From assembly GCA_001683895.1 (NCBI GenBank), contig LXQJ01000051.1, positions 56,917 to 94,281 of the forward strand: a stretch of 37,365 nucleotides of DNA. Reading direction: 5' to 3'. The notes under the pieces are model-generated. The model was not told the origin of the DNA and did no database searches. It saw nothing but the letters and a program-made list of their open reading frames with translations. Of the stretch, positions 7,683-16,212 are shown one piece after another. The DNA is from Luteimonas sp. ANT-B3E (GTDB taxonomy: Bacteria > Pseudomonadota > Gammaproteobacteria > Xanthomonadales > Xanthomonadaceae). The first letter of the stretch is position 1, and each line of letters opens with the position of its first letter. The position numbers were made by a program, and so were the translations under genes.

Positions 7683-8561
7683 TCAGACGTGCGGCGCCTC
7701 GCGTAGCCATTTGGTCGCCACCCACTTCTCGCCTGCCAAGACCGGCGCGCCGCCGTGCAGCGTCCGGGTCATCTCGTGCGGGCGGTCGTAGCTGAAGAAC
7801 ACCGCGTTGCCCTTCACCGGCGCGACCTCAAACTGCACGTCCGGGAACGTGGTCGCGCCGCCGCTCTCGGGCGTGTTGAGGTACATCACCAGCGAGGCAA
7901 CGCGCTGGCCACCGCGCGACAGCGCCACGTGTGCGCCGGGACGCGCGGGGTCGAAATAGTCGTGGTGCGGCTTGTACTGCGCACCCACCCCGTAGCGCAG
8001 CAGCTGCAGGCCTTCGCCGTGGTCCAGCGGCCAGTCGAGCAGCGCCGCGATCCGCGACTCGATCGCCGCGCAAAGGGCGTTCTCGCCGCGATCGAAGAAC
8101 ATGCCCTCGCTGGTCCGCGCGTCGTGCGGTTCGTCGGCGCCGGTGTCGGGGTTGAATGTCGGCGACCGCGTGATCCGCTCCCGACCCATCGCCACCAGTG
8201 CATCGCACTCCGCAGCCGACAGCAGGCCGCCGAAGACCACGACATGCGGATGGCGCATCTGCGCCAGCACCTGCACCTCGCGGTCGGGAGTCGGCAGCAG
8301 CGCCGGGCCGTTGGGAGCGGTTGGCGCCGGGACGCGCCGCGATTCCGGCAGGCCATGGTTGCGGGCATGCTCGGCGAGATACGCGCGCACCGTCTCCTCT
8401 ACCGCGTCCATCGCCGCCTCTCGCTGCCAGCCGCGGGCGCACATGGCGTCGATCACGTCGTCAGGCTGCGCGCCGCCGCGCACCTCACCGACGATCCAGC
8501 TCGCAGCCTCCACGTCGACCGACGGGAGCGCATCCGGTTCTTGCTCATGGTCGTGATCCAT
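7683..8561 (-). CDS. 2-oxoglutarate/Fe(II)-dependent dioxygenase, prolyl 4-hydroxylase-like
   Basis: 292 residues from the ATG at 8559-8561. Longer readings would cross the upstream promoter-like elements. The C-terminal 180 residues form a P4H-type jelly roll: QYKPHHDYFDP contains the HxD iron ligands, SGGATTFPD follows, and TLHGGAPVLAGEKWVATKW holds the distal His and the Lys that anchors 2-oxoglutarate. Residues of about 12-65 (helical, DDVIDAMCARGWQREAAMDAVEE) resemble a small UBA-like three-helix region. The natural substrate is unknown; relatives hydroxylate proline in proteins such as EF-Tu. Upstream is a PhoB-box-like repeat, and the predicted transcription start falls on the ATG. Confidence 0.85.
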   Translation of the reverse strand: MDHDHEQEPDALPSVDVEAASWIVGEVRGGAQPDDVIDAMCARGWQREAAMDAVEETVRAYLAEHARNHGLPESRRVPAPTAPNGPALLPTPDREVQVLAQMRHPHVVVFGGLLSAAECDALVAMGRERITRSPTFNPDTGADEPHDARTSEGMFFDRGENALCAAIESRIAALLDWPLDHGEGLQLLRYGVGAQYKPHHDYFDPARPGAHVALSRGGQRVASLVMYLNTPESGGATTFPDVQFEVAPVKGNAVFFSYDRPHEMTRTLHGGAPVLAGEKWVATKWLREAPHV

Positions 8562-8567
8562 CGCGCG

Positions 8568-8601
8568 ACTAGGCGCGTAGTTCGTGTCAATCGTGTGACA
8601 A
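8568..8601 (-). promoter_or_regulatory. PhoB-box-like repeat and -10 for the dioxygenase gene
   Basis: On the minus strand TTGTCAC (8601-8595) and TTGACAC (8590-8584) are direct repeats with an 11-bp period. Ten bases later comes CCTAGT (8573-8568), a poor -10. This spacing would place the transcript start at or within a base or two of the ATG at 8561, giving a leaderless mRNA. The same bases also contain a palindrome (TGTCA, 6 bases, TGACA), so another regulator is possible. Confidence 0.4.
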
Positions 8602-8684
8602 GCCACATCGCTCGGCGGCCATCGGCCACTGCCAGCCTGGCCCGCAGATCGGCCTGCACCTCTTGGCGACAGACAGTTCGGAAA

Positions 8685-8718
8685 CCGCAAGAAAGCTGTC
8701 ACACATCGACCCTATAAC
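8685..8718 (+). promoter_or_regulatory. PhoB-box-like element and -10 upstream of the lipoprotein/receptor unit
   Basis: CTGTCAC (8696-8702) matches the Pho heptamer. It is followed after exactly 10 bases by TATAAC (8713-8718), the same spacing as in the E. coli phoA promoter. The first half-site (CCGCAAG, 8685-8691, then AAAG) is degenerate. The 268-base gap 8562-8829 holds this promoter and the divergent one for the dioxygenase; the remaining 110-base leader up to 8829 shows nothing except GGAG 7 bases before the lipoprotein ATG. Confidence 0.55.
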
Positions 8719-8829
8719 GTTTTCCCAACAACGCGTCGGGGAGCCGCCGATCCGTGTCGCCGCCATCGGCGCACGCGGGAGCGGCCCTTTTCTCGCGCAG
8801 CCCACCACCCTTTCGACCGGAGACCCCCG

Positions 8830-10311
8830 ATGTCCATGCGCAACAGTTCCAAGTCCCTGCTGATGACCTTCGGCGCCGTGATGGCACTGAGCGCCTGCGG
8901 TGGCGGTGCCGACCGCGTCGCTTCGCCGGGCGAGGGTGGCTTCGCACCGCCGCCGCCGCCGACCGCGCCGCCGCCGACCACCCCGCCACCGCCGCCGCCG
9001 ACCGTCGGTCCGCCCGCCGACTGCCCCACCGGCTTCGTCAACGGCGGCCTGGAAGCCAACAACACCCTGCGCGTGTGCCGCCTGCCGTCCGACATCATTG
9101 GCAGCCTGCTGGTCCCCAACCGTTCGTTGACCGTGTACTCGATCTCCGGCCGCGTCAACGTCGGCCAGGACCGCGGCGGCGACGCGCAGGCCCCGGCCGT
9201 CGGCACCGCCTCGGGCACGCTCACCATCGAGCCCGGCGTGCGCCTGTTTGGCGCGTCCGGCAACGACTTCATCGTCGTCAACCGCGGTTCGCAGATGATC
9301 GCCGACGGCACCGCGACGCAGCCAATCGTGTTCACCAGCGCGGACAGCATCCGCGGCTTGACCAACATCGATTCCATCGGCCAGTGGGGCGGCGTGGTGC
9401 TGCTGGGCCGCGCGCCGATCAGCGCCTGCCCCACCGTCAACATCGCCCCGGGCACGGCCGCGTGTCAGGCGCAGGTCGAGGGCACCAACGCGTTCTACGG
9501 CGGCAATTCGGCCACCGACAACAGTGGCCGCTATCGCTACATGCGCGTGCAGCACTCCGGCTTCCAGGTCCTGCCCAACGTCGAGCTGAACGGCATCACC
9601 CTGGCTGGGCTCGGCAGCGGCACCGTGTTCGAGTACGTGCAGGTGCACAACAGCTCCGATGACGGCTTCGAGTGGTTCGGCGGCACCGTCAACGCGAAGT
9701 ACCTGGTGGGTACCGGCAACGACGATGACACCTTCGACACCGACACTGGCTTCCAGGGCGCAGTGCAGTTCGGCATCGTCATGCAGCGTGCAGGCGGCGG
9801 TGACCGCATGAACGAGATGAGCTCCGTCGGCCAGCAGACGGTGCTGCCGTCACGGCCCAAGTTCGCCAACATCACCTACGTCGGCCGGGCCGGCGGCGGC
9901 GCCGGCATCGTCATGAACTCCGGCACCAACAGCACCTTCGTCAACACCGTGGTCACCCGCCCCGCGGGCGGCACCGGGCCGGGCGCTTCCTGCCTCGACG
10001 TCGACGATGCCACCACCACCGGCCGCTTCGAATCGGTGTTCTTCTCGTGCCCGATCGCCTTCGACGATGACGCCAACAACCAGGCCGCGACGCTGTTCAA
10101 CGCCGGCACCAACAACACGGTCAATGGTGTCTCGACGCTGACCGCGGGCTTCATCAACGGCGCCAACGAGTCGGCGGTCCCGGCGTTCGCCAACATTGCG
10201 GCGATCAGCCCGTTCTTCACGCAGGTGAACTACATCGGCGGCGTGCGCAACGCGAGCGACACCTGGTGGCAGGGCTGGACCTGCGGCCTGACCGCGGCGA
10301 CCCCGTGCTGA
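8830..10311 (+). CDS. Surface lipoprotein with proline-rich linker and predicted beta-helix
   Basis: 493 residues. The N-terminus is a lipoprotein signal with lipobox LSAC (Cys at about residue 23), followed by GGG. A low-complexity Pro/Thr linker comes next (about 38-62). The rest is Gly/Asn/Thr-rich with repeated short beta strands and stacking asparagines (TLTIEPGVRLFGASGNDFIVVNRGS, GIVMNSGTNSTFVNTVVTR), as in right-handed parallel beta-helix proteins. It has an aspartate-rich segment (GNDDDTFDTDTGFQG) and several cysteines, including a C-terminal pair. No catalytic residues are recognised. It precedes a TonB-dependent receptor (105-base gap with a hairpin) and a type II secretion operon, so export to the cell surface by that system, and a role as partner of the receptor, are reasonable inferences. 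Start MSM: the ATG at 8836 is also possible. Confidence 0.75.
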   Translation: MSMRNSSKSLLMTFGAVMALSACGGGADRVASPGEGGFAPPPPPTAPPPTTPPPPPPTVGPPADCPTGFVNGGLEANNTLRVCRLPSDIIGSLLVPNRSLTVYSISGRVNVGQDRGGDAQAPAVGTASGTLTIEPGVRLFGASGNDFIVVNRGSQMIADGTATQPIVFTSADSIRGLTNIDSIGQWGGVVLLGRAPISACPTVNIAPGTAACQAQVEGTNAFYGGNSATDNSGRYRYMRVQHSGFQVLPNVELNGITLAGLGSGTVFEYVQVHNSSDDGFEWFGGTVNAKYLVGTGNDDDTFDTDTGFQGAVQFGIVMQRAGGGDRMNEMSSVGQQTVLPSRPKFANITYVGRAGGGAGIVMNSGTNSTFVNTVVTRPAGGTGPGASCLDVDDATTTGRFESVFFSCPIAFDDDANNQAATLFNAGTNNTVNGVSTLTAGFINGANESAVPAFANIAAISPFFTQVNYIGGVRNASDTWWQGWTCGLTAATPC

Positions 10312-10330
10312 TCGCTGGATGACGTCCCTT

Positions 10331-10358
10331 CGGGGTCGCGGCACAGGCCGCGGCCCCG
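10331..10358 (+). other. Strong intergenic RNA hairpin between the lipoprotein and receptor genes
   Basis: Bases 10331-10342 pair with 10347-10358: a 12-bp stem with one G-T pair and a 4-base loop (ACAG). No T tract follows, so it is not a standard terminator. In this position it could stop 3'-to-5' decay and set different amounts of the lipoprotein and receptor messages, or cause partial attenuation. Confidence 0.6.
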
Positions 10359-10416
10359 AGATCCGCCACCAGGGCGCCACTGGCGCCGACCGCCGCATCC
10401 CGACAAGGCCACCTCC

Positions 10417-13053
10417 ATGACCCGCACCACCCGCAGGACTCCGCTCCGCAGCGGCCTATTCCTCGCCATCGGCGGCCTGCTGGCCGCCCACGGCGCGATG
10501 GCGCAGACCGTCACGCCCCAGACCCCCACCCCGCCCGCCGACGACGCCACCCAGCTGGACGCGGTGATCGTGCGCGGCGAGTTCATCCCCGAACCGATGC
10601 AGCAGACCTCCGAGGTCGCGTCGTTCGTCACCCGCGAGGACTTCCAGCGCACCGGCGACGGCGACGCCGCCGAGGCGCTCGGTCGCGTCACCGGGCTCAG
10701 CATCTCTCAGGGCAAGTTCGTCTATGTCCGCGGCCTCGGCGAGCGCTATTCCTCGGCCCTGCTCAACGGATCGCCGCTGCCCAGCCCCGAGCCGCTGCAG
10801 CGCGTGGTACCGCTGGACCTGTTCCCGAGCAGCGTGCTCGAGAGCATCACCGTGCAGAAGACCTACTCGGCGAAGTACCCGGGTGAGTTCGGCGGCGGGG
10901 TGATCGACCTGCAGTCCATCGTGACCCCGGACGAGCCCTTCCTCACGCTGTCCATCGGCACCGGCGGCAACTCCGAGACCACCGGCCGCGACGGACTGAC
11001 CTACTTCGGCTCCGACACCGACTACTTCGGCTACGACGACGGCACCCGCAAGCAGCAGGCCGACCTGCGCGCCGGGCTCGCCACCGGACGTCGCATCGAC
11101 GCCGGCACGTTCAGCGACGTCGAGCTCAAGCGCATCGGCCGCAGCTTCGTCAACGCGCCGCTTAATCTCATCCAGGTCACCGACAGCGTCAACCCGGATT
11201 TCAGCATCGGCGGCAGCGCCGGCACCTCGATGGACATGGAGTGGGGCAAGCTCGGCTTCGTGGCGGTCGCGGGCTTCGACAACAAGTACCGCACCCGTAT
11301 CGGCTCGCAGCAGGAAGGCCTGGTGCAGGGCGACGCGATCGAGGTCCGCACTGACTACGACTTCATCTCGACCCAGAACGACGCCAAGGTCAACGTGCTG
11401 CTCGGCACCGGCGCCGAGTGGGGCGACCACAAGGTCGGCCTGACCACGATCTACGTCCACGACACCACCAAGGAGGCGCGCAGCCGCGAGGGCAACGATG
11501 AGCTCGCCGGCGCCTTCGTGCGCGACGACTTCACCGAGTGGTTCGAGCGCGACCTGTTCAGCCACCAGCTCAATGGCTCGCACGCATTCGGCGAGTACAA
11601 GGACCTGAAGATCGACTGGCGCGGCGCGTATTCACGCGCGCGTCGCGACGCGCCGTACGAGAAGGGCATCCGCTACCGCCGGATCGATGGCCGCTTCGTC
11701 CACGACGCCGCGCAGGAGCAGAACTACACCCGCTTCAGCCAGGTCGAGGACAGCGTCACCAGCGGCGGCGTCGACGTCGGCTGGCGACTGCCGATCGAGC
11801 GCGACGTCACCGTCTCCGGGGGCCTGGCGTACTCCGACAACGACCGCACCGCGACATCGCGCGAGTTCCGGTTCCTTGCGCTCAACGGCCCGCTGCCGGA
11901 AAACGTCCGGCGCGAGCGCGTCGACTTCCTGCTGTCGGACTTCAACATCGACCAGGGCCTGCTGACCCTGCGCGAGACCACCGGTGGCGATGGCGCCGCG
12001 GCCTACGATGCGACGCTGAAGGTGGCCGCGGCGTACCTGCAGGCCGAGGCGGAAATCGTGCCGCTGGTGCGTGCCACCGTGGGCGTGCGCTTCGAGGACG
12101 CGACCCAGGCGGTGCACCCGTTCGATATCTTCACGGGCGCCCGCGTCCAGGGCGCCGACCCGATCAGGAACGACTACGTGCTGCCGGCAGCGACCGTCAC
12201 CTGGAACTTCGCCGACAACCAGCAGATCCGCTTCGGCGCCTCCAAGACCCTCGGACGTCCGCAGTTCCGCGAGCTGGCGCCGCAGCAGTATTTCGATACC
12301 GAGAACGACCGCCTGTTCATTGGCAACCCGTTCCTGGTCGACAGCGAGCTGAAGAATTTCGACGCCCGCTACGAATGGTTCTTCGGCTCCGGTGAGTCGT
12401 TTACCGTAGGAGCGTTCTACAAGGACATCGACCGCCCGGTCGAGTCGCTGGTCAACGAGACCGGTGGCGGCATCCAGCAGTCCTACATCAACGCGCCACG
12501 GGCGACGCTGTACGGCGCCGAGATCGACGCCAAGAAGTACCTGGACCTGCCGATCGAGGCCGCGTGGTGGGGCGACAAGCGCCTGTACCTCGCCGGCAAC
12601 TACACCTACTCCAAATCCGAGGTGAAGGTGGAGGATGGCGACACCGTGATCCCGCTGGGATTCAACGGCGCGCCCCAGGACGCGAGGCTCTTCGTGCGTG
12701 ACGGCAGCCAGCTGCAGGGGCAGTCCGAGCACATCGCGAACCTCCAGTTGGGGATCGAGGACGCCAGCAGCCGCACGCAGGCGACGCTCGTGGCCACGTA
12801 CGTCGGAGAGCGGATCTCCGCGCGCGGCCGTGCCGGACAGCCGGACTTCATCCAGGAACCCGGCACCCTGCTCGACCTGGTCGTGCGCAAGGGCGTCGAC
12901 TTCGGCACCACCGAGGTCACGCTGGGTCTGGAAGCGCGCAACCTGCTCGACACCGAGTACCAGGAGTACCAGGAGCTCGGCGGTGGGCGCGTGGACATCA
13001 ACCGCTACGACATCGGCCGTAGCCTGCAGCTCACCCTCAGCGCTTCGTTCTGA
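10417..13053 (+). CDS. TonB-dependent outer-membrane receptor
   Basis: 878 residues. Signal peptide ends near AMAQ; a TonB-box-like LDAVIVRGEF lies at about 48-57. The plug domain of about 60-170 has a VRGLGERYSSALLNGSPLPSPEP motif and KYPGEFGGGVIDLQS. A 22-strand barrel follows, with a TonB_dep_Rec C-terminus ending in aromatic-rich strands and a final Phe (LTLSASF). Such receptors take up substrates too large or scarce for porins using energy from TonB. The ligand cannot be read from sequence. The preceding lipoprotein gene, the Pho-like promoter upstream of it and the type II secretion operon downstream suggest uptake of a phosphorus-containing compound. Two hairpins, the second a good terminator, close the unit. 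Confidence 0.93.
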   Translation: MTRTTRRTPLRSGLFLAIGGLLAAHGAMAQTVTPQTPTPPADDATQLDAVIVRGEFIPEPMQQTSEVASFVTREDFQRTGDGDAAEALGRVTGLSISQGKFVYVRGLGERYSSALLNGSPLPSPEPLQRVVPLDLFPSSVLESITVQKTYSAKYPGEFGGGVIDLQSIVTPDEPFLTLSIGTGGNSETTGRDGLTYFGSDTDYFGYDDGTRKQQADLRAGLATGRRIDAGTFSDVELKRIGRSFVNAPLNLIQVTDSVNPDFSIGGSAGTSMDMEWGKLGFVAVAGFDNKYRTRIGSQQEGLVQGDAIEVRTDYDFISTQNDAKVNVLLGTGAEWGDHKVGLTTIYVHDTTKEARSREGNDELAGAFVRDDFTEWFERDLFSHQLNGSHAFGEYKDLKIDWRGAYSRARRDAPYEKGIRYRRIDGRFVHDAAQEQNYTRFSQVEDSVTSGGVDVGWRLPIERDVTVSGGLAYSDNDRTATSREFRFLALNGPLPENVRRERVDFLLSDFNIDQGLLTLRETTGGDGAAAYDATLKVAAAYLQAEAEIVPLVRATVGVRFEDATQAVHPFDIFTGARVQGADPIRNDYVLPAATVTWNFADNQQIRFGASKTLGRPQFRELAPQQYFDTENDRLFIGNPFLVDSELKNFDARYEWFFGSGESFTVGAFYKDIDRPVESLVNETGGGIQQSYINAPRATLYGAEIDAKKYLDLPIEAAWWGDKRLYLAGNYTYSKSEVKVEDGDTVIPLGFNGAPQDARLFVRDGSQLQGQSEHIANLQLGIEDASSRTQATLVATYVGERISARGRAGQPDFIQEPGTLLDLVVRKGVDFGTTEVTLGLEARNLLDTEYQEYQELGGGRVDINRYDIGRSLQLTLSASF

Positions 13054-13057
13054 CCGG

Positions 13058-13130
13058 TCGGGGAGCGCTCGATCCGCGCGCTCCCCGACTCCGCCATACG
13101 CCCGGCCGGCTTCCGCGCCGGGCTTTTTTT
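13058..13130 (+). terminator. Double hairpin with rho-independent terminator after the receptor gene
   Basis: The first hairpin pairs 13058-13068 with 13078-13088 (11 bp, perfect). The second pairs GCCCGGC (13100-13106) with GCCGGGC (13117-13123) and is followed by seven T (13124-13130), a textbook intrinsic terminator. It separates the receptor transcript from the secretion operon. Confidence 0.92.
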
Positions 13131-13189
13131 GCCGGCGCGCCCTCATGGCCACTGCGCTTCATGACAGTCGACCGCATCTTGAAGCATTG

Positions 13190-13207
13190 CGGTCATAAAT
13201 CCGTCTC
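13190..13207 (+). promoter_or_regulatory. PhoB-box-like repeat upstream of the type II secretion operon
   Basis: CGGTCAT-AAAT-CCGTCTC agrees with the E. coli Pho box pattern (CTGTCAT-AAAT-CTGTCAC) at 15 of 18 positions and has the 11-bp period. It lies about 50 bases before the gspC start, between the receptor terminator and the operon. No convincing -10 is visible 10 bases downstream, which lowers confidence compared with the other boxes. Confidence 0.45.
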
Positions 13208-13258
13208 ATCCTTGGCGCACCGCTGCAGCCCTACCCGGATCGGTCGCCCGTCGTGCGC

Positions 13259-14077
13259 ATGAGTCTGCCTTCCCCGATCACGCTGTCACGCCGCGCGCGT
13301 GCGGCTGCCGTATCCGATTGGCACCGGTCGCTGCCGCGGCTCGCCCTGTGGCTGCTCGCCCTGCTGCTCTCGCTGCAGGCCGTGCGTCTGACGTGGATGG
13401 TGGTGCTGACGCCGGCGCCGATCGGTGCGCTGCCCGTGGACGCCACGCCGTCGCTCGCGGCAGCGACAACCCGGTCGACGTTCGATCCATTCTTCCCCGG
13501 AATCGCCGGGCCTTCCGCAGATGCCAACACCGCGGGGCTGGTGCTGTTCGGCCTCCGTGGCGATGCCCGGGGCAGCGCGGCGATCCTGGCCGACGCCGAC
13601 AGCGCACAGCAGGTCTATCGCGTCGGCGACAGCGTGCGTCCGGGTGTGCTGCTGGTGGCGGTCGCGGCGGACCACGTGATGCTGTCCGCTGGCGGTGGGC
13701 AGCAGCGGCTCGGGTTTGGTGACGCTGCCGTGCCCGCGGTTGCCGGCACCCTGCCCCGCGGACTGCCCGCGGCGGCGGTCGCGCCGGCAGATCTGACGAT
13801 CGATCCCGCACGGCTGCTGGCGCAGGCCGGCCTGCAGCCCCTGCTCGAGGGCGACCGCGTCACCGGCTACACCCTGATCCCGCGCGGCGACGGCGCGCTG
13901 CTGCGACAGGCCGGACTCGCCGCTGGTGACGTGCTGCTGGCGGTCAATGGCCAGCCGCTGACGCCGGAGCGCTACAGCACGCTGGCCGAGGACCTGGCCG
14001 CGGCGACGGCGATCACCATTGCCTACCGTCGCGGCACCGAGACCCTGACCACCACCGTCCAGGCGCCCGCGCGATGA
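13259..14077 (+). CDS. gspC: Type II secretion inner-membrane protein GspC
   Basis: 272 residues from ATG 13259 (MSLPSP); an in-frame GTG two codons earlier (13253) is also possible, and neither has a clear Shine-Dalgarno sequence. It has a short cytoplasmic N-terminus and one membrane segment (about residues 26-45, LALWLLALLLSLQAVRLTW). A periplasmic HR domain follows (about 70-150, GLVLFGLRGDARGSAAILAD, VYRVGDSVRPGVLL), then a C-terminal PDZ domain (about 185-270, LQPLLEGDRVTGYTL, LAAGDVLLAVNGQPL). GspC links the inner-membrane platform to the secretin GspD and may help select substrates. It is the first gene of the operon; its TGA overlaps the gspD ATG. Confidence 0.93.
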   Translation: MSLPSPITLSRRARAAAVSDWHRSLPRLALWLLALLLSLQAVRLTWMVVLTPAPIGALPVDATPSLAAATTRSTFDPFFPGIAGPSADANTAGLVLFGLRGDARGSAAILADADSAQQVYRVGDSVRPGVLLVAVAADHVMLSAGGGQQRLGFGDAAVPAVAGTLPRGLPAAAVAPADLTIDPARLLAQAGLQPLLEGDRVTGYTLIPRGDGALLRQAGLAAGDVLLAVNGQPLTPERYSTLAEDLAAATAITIAYRRGTETLTTTVQAPAR

Positions 14078-16212
14078 CGCGGCAGTTGATCGCCGCCTGC
14101 ATCGGCCTGGCGCTGCTGCTGCCGCCGGCGCCGACGCTGCGCGCGCAGGACGCCCCGCCGGGGCTGAACCTGCAGAATGCCGACATCCGCGCGTTCATCG
14201 CCGACGTCGCGCGCGCCACCGGCACCACCTTCCTCATCGATCCGCGCGTGCAGGGTACGGTGACGCTGTCGCGCGACCGTGACGCGGACGACGCCGAGTT
14301 GCTCGGCGTGCTGCTGGCGGTGCTGCGCGCCAACGGTCTGGTCGCCGTGCCCGCCGGCGCCGGCGCCTACCGCGTGGTGCCCGACGACACCGCGGCGCAG
14401 CAGCCGGGGACCTTCGGCGGCAGCTCGCTGGGCTTCGCGACCCAGGTGTTCCCGCTGCGCAATATCGACGCCCGGGTCGCCGCCGACACGCTGAAGCCGC
14501 TGGTGGGCCGCGGCGGCGTGGTGCTGGCGACGCCGCAGGGCAACAGCGTGCTGGTCGCCGATTACGCCGACAACCTGCGCCGGCTGCGCGGGCTGGTGGC
14601 GCAGATGGACACCGACCGCGCCGGCATCGACACCGTGACCCTGCGCAACAGCTCCGCGCGCGAGATCGCGGCCACCGTCAACGCGCTGTACGGCAACCGC
14701 GGCGACGCCGTCGGCGGCGTGCTGTCGGTGCTGCCGGTCGACAGCAGCAACTCGATCATCGTCCGTGGCGACCCCACCCTGGTGCAGCGCGTGGTCCAGA
14801 CCGTGCTCGAGCTCGACCGCCGCGCCGAGCGCAGCGGCGACGTGCGCGTGATCAAGCTGCAGCATGCCGACGCCGAGCAGATGCTGCCGGTGCTGCAGCA
14901 GCTGATCGGACAGGCGCCGGCAGGCGCCGCGTCGCCCGGTGATCCGGCCGGCGCACTGGCGGCCGCGGCCGCGGCAGCCGACCCCGCCGCCGCGGGCACC
15001 CAGGTCATCGGCGGCATCCCCGGCAAGCGTCCGGTGATCGTGCGCTATCCCGGCGCCAACGCGCTGATCATCAACGCCGACCCCGAGACCCAGCGCCTGC
15101 TCACCGACGTCATCACCCAGCTCGACACCCGCCGCGAGCAGGTGCTGGTGGAGGCGATCGTGGTCGAGATCTCGGACGCCGCCGCGCGCGATCTCGGCGT
15201 GCAGCTGCTGATTGCCGGCCGCGAGGGCAGCAACGTGCCGTTCCTGGCCACGCAGTACCCCAGCGGGTCGCCCGGCATCGTGCCGTTGGCCGCCGCCGCA
15301 GCGGCGCAGGCGCAGCGCGACCGCGGCCGCGGCGACAACGTGCTCGACCTCGCGCGCAACGCGGCCCTGCAGTCGCTGCTCGGCCTCAACGGCGCGCTGG
15401 GCGGCATCGGCGGCGGCAACGACAACGCGCTGTTCGGGCTGATCATCAATGCGGTCAAGAGCGACACCGCGTCCAACCTGCTGTCGACCCCGTCGGTGAT
15501 GACGCTCGACAACGAGGAGGCGCGGATCCTGGTCGGCCAGGAGGTGCCGATCACCACCGGCGAGGTCCTGGGCGACGCCAATACCAACCCGTTCCGCACC
15601 ACCGCGCGCCAGGACGTCGGCATCCAGCTCGAAGTCAAGCCGCAGATCAATGCCGGCGGCGGCATCACCCTCACCCTGCGGCAGGAGGTGTCGTCGATCG
15701 CCGGCGCCGTCAACGCCGCCAGTGGCGATCTGATCCTCAACAAGCGCGAGCTGGTCACCAAGGTGCTGGTCGATGACGGCGCCATCGTGGCCCTGGGCGG
15801 CCTGCTGGACCAAAGCGACCGCAACACCGTCGACCGGATCCCGGTACTGGGCGACATCCCGGTGCTGGGCGGACTGTTCCGCAGCAGCGCGCGCACCCGC
15901 GCCAAGACCAACCTGATGGTGTTCATCCGCCCGACCATCATCCGCACCCCGGTACAGGCGCAGGCGATGACCGCGCCGCGCTACGAAGGCCTGCGCGACG
16001 CCGGCATCCGCGAGCCCGGCCAGCAGGCGGCGCTGGATGCACTGGTGCGCGACTACCTACGCACGCAGCCGCCGGTGATGCCGCCGATGGTGCCGGTGCC
16101 GCCGCAGCCGCTGCCACTGCTGCCGACGGCCCCGTCCGCTGCGCCTTCGACGCCCGACGCGTCGGTGCCTGTGCCGCCCACCCCGCCCGCGCCGACCGCC
16201 CTGCCGCGATGA
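14074..16212 (+). CDS. gspD: Type II secretion outer-membrane secretin GspD
   Basis: 712 residues. Cleavable signal peptide ends near LRAQ. The N0 domain follows (LNLQNADIRAFIADVARATGTTFLIDPRVQGTVTL), then N1-N3 domains to about 350. An Ala/Pro-rich insert (about 290-310) interrupts N3. The secretin channel domain covers about 370-640, with VPITTGEVLG, RQDVGIQLEVKPQI and the closing segment KTNLMVFIRPTIIRT. The C-terminal 60 residues are Pro-rich and unlike the usual S-domain, so pilotin recognition is uncertain, and no pilotin gene is present here. It forms the gated outer-membrane channel. Overlaps both neighbours by 4 bases. Confidence 0.95.
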   Translation: MTRQLIAACIGLALLLPPAPTLRAQDAPPGLNLQNADIRAFIADVARATGTTFLIDPRVQGTVTLSRDRDADDAELLGVLLAVLRANGLVAVPAGAGAYRVVPDDTAAQQPGTFGGSSLGFATQVFPLRNIDARVAADTLKPLVGRGGVVLATPQGNSVLVADYADNLRRLRGLVAQMDTDRAGIDTVTLRNSSAREIAATVNALYGNRGDAVGGVLSVLPVDSSNSIIVRGDPTLVQRVVQTVLELDRRAERSGDVRVIKLQHADAEQMLPVLQQLIGQAPAGAASPGDPAGALAAAAAAADPAAAGTQVIGGIPGKRPVIVRYPGANALIINADPETQRLLTDVITQLDTRREQVLVEAIVVEISDAAARDLGVQLLIAGREGSNVPFLATQYPSGSPGIVPLAAAAAAQAQRDRGRGDNVLDLARNAALQSLLGLNGALGGIGGGNDNALFGLIINAVKSDTASNLLSTPSVMTLDNEEARILVGQEVPITTGEVLGDANTNPFRTTARQDVGIQLEVKPQINAGGGITLTLRQEVSSIAGAVNAASGDLILNKRELVTKVLVDDGAIVALGGLLDQSDRNTVDRIPVLGDIPVLGGLFRSSARTRAKTNLMVFIRPTIIRTPVQAQAMTAPRYEGLRDAGIREPGQQAALDALVRDYLRTQPPVMPPMVPVPPQPLPLLPTAPSAAPSTPDASVPVPPTPPAPTALPR

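Noticed and set aside
8584..8601. Palindrome TGTCA-N6-TGACA as a site for a different dimeric regulator
   Set aside because: Not excluded, but the same bases read as an 11-bp direct repeat at the Pho spacing to a -10, and other boxes in the window support that reading.
11632..13152. A 506-codon minus-strand frame opposite the receptor gene
   Set aside because: It runs through the terminator region and has no recognisable features; it mirrors the codon bias of the receptor.
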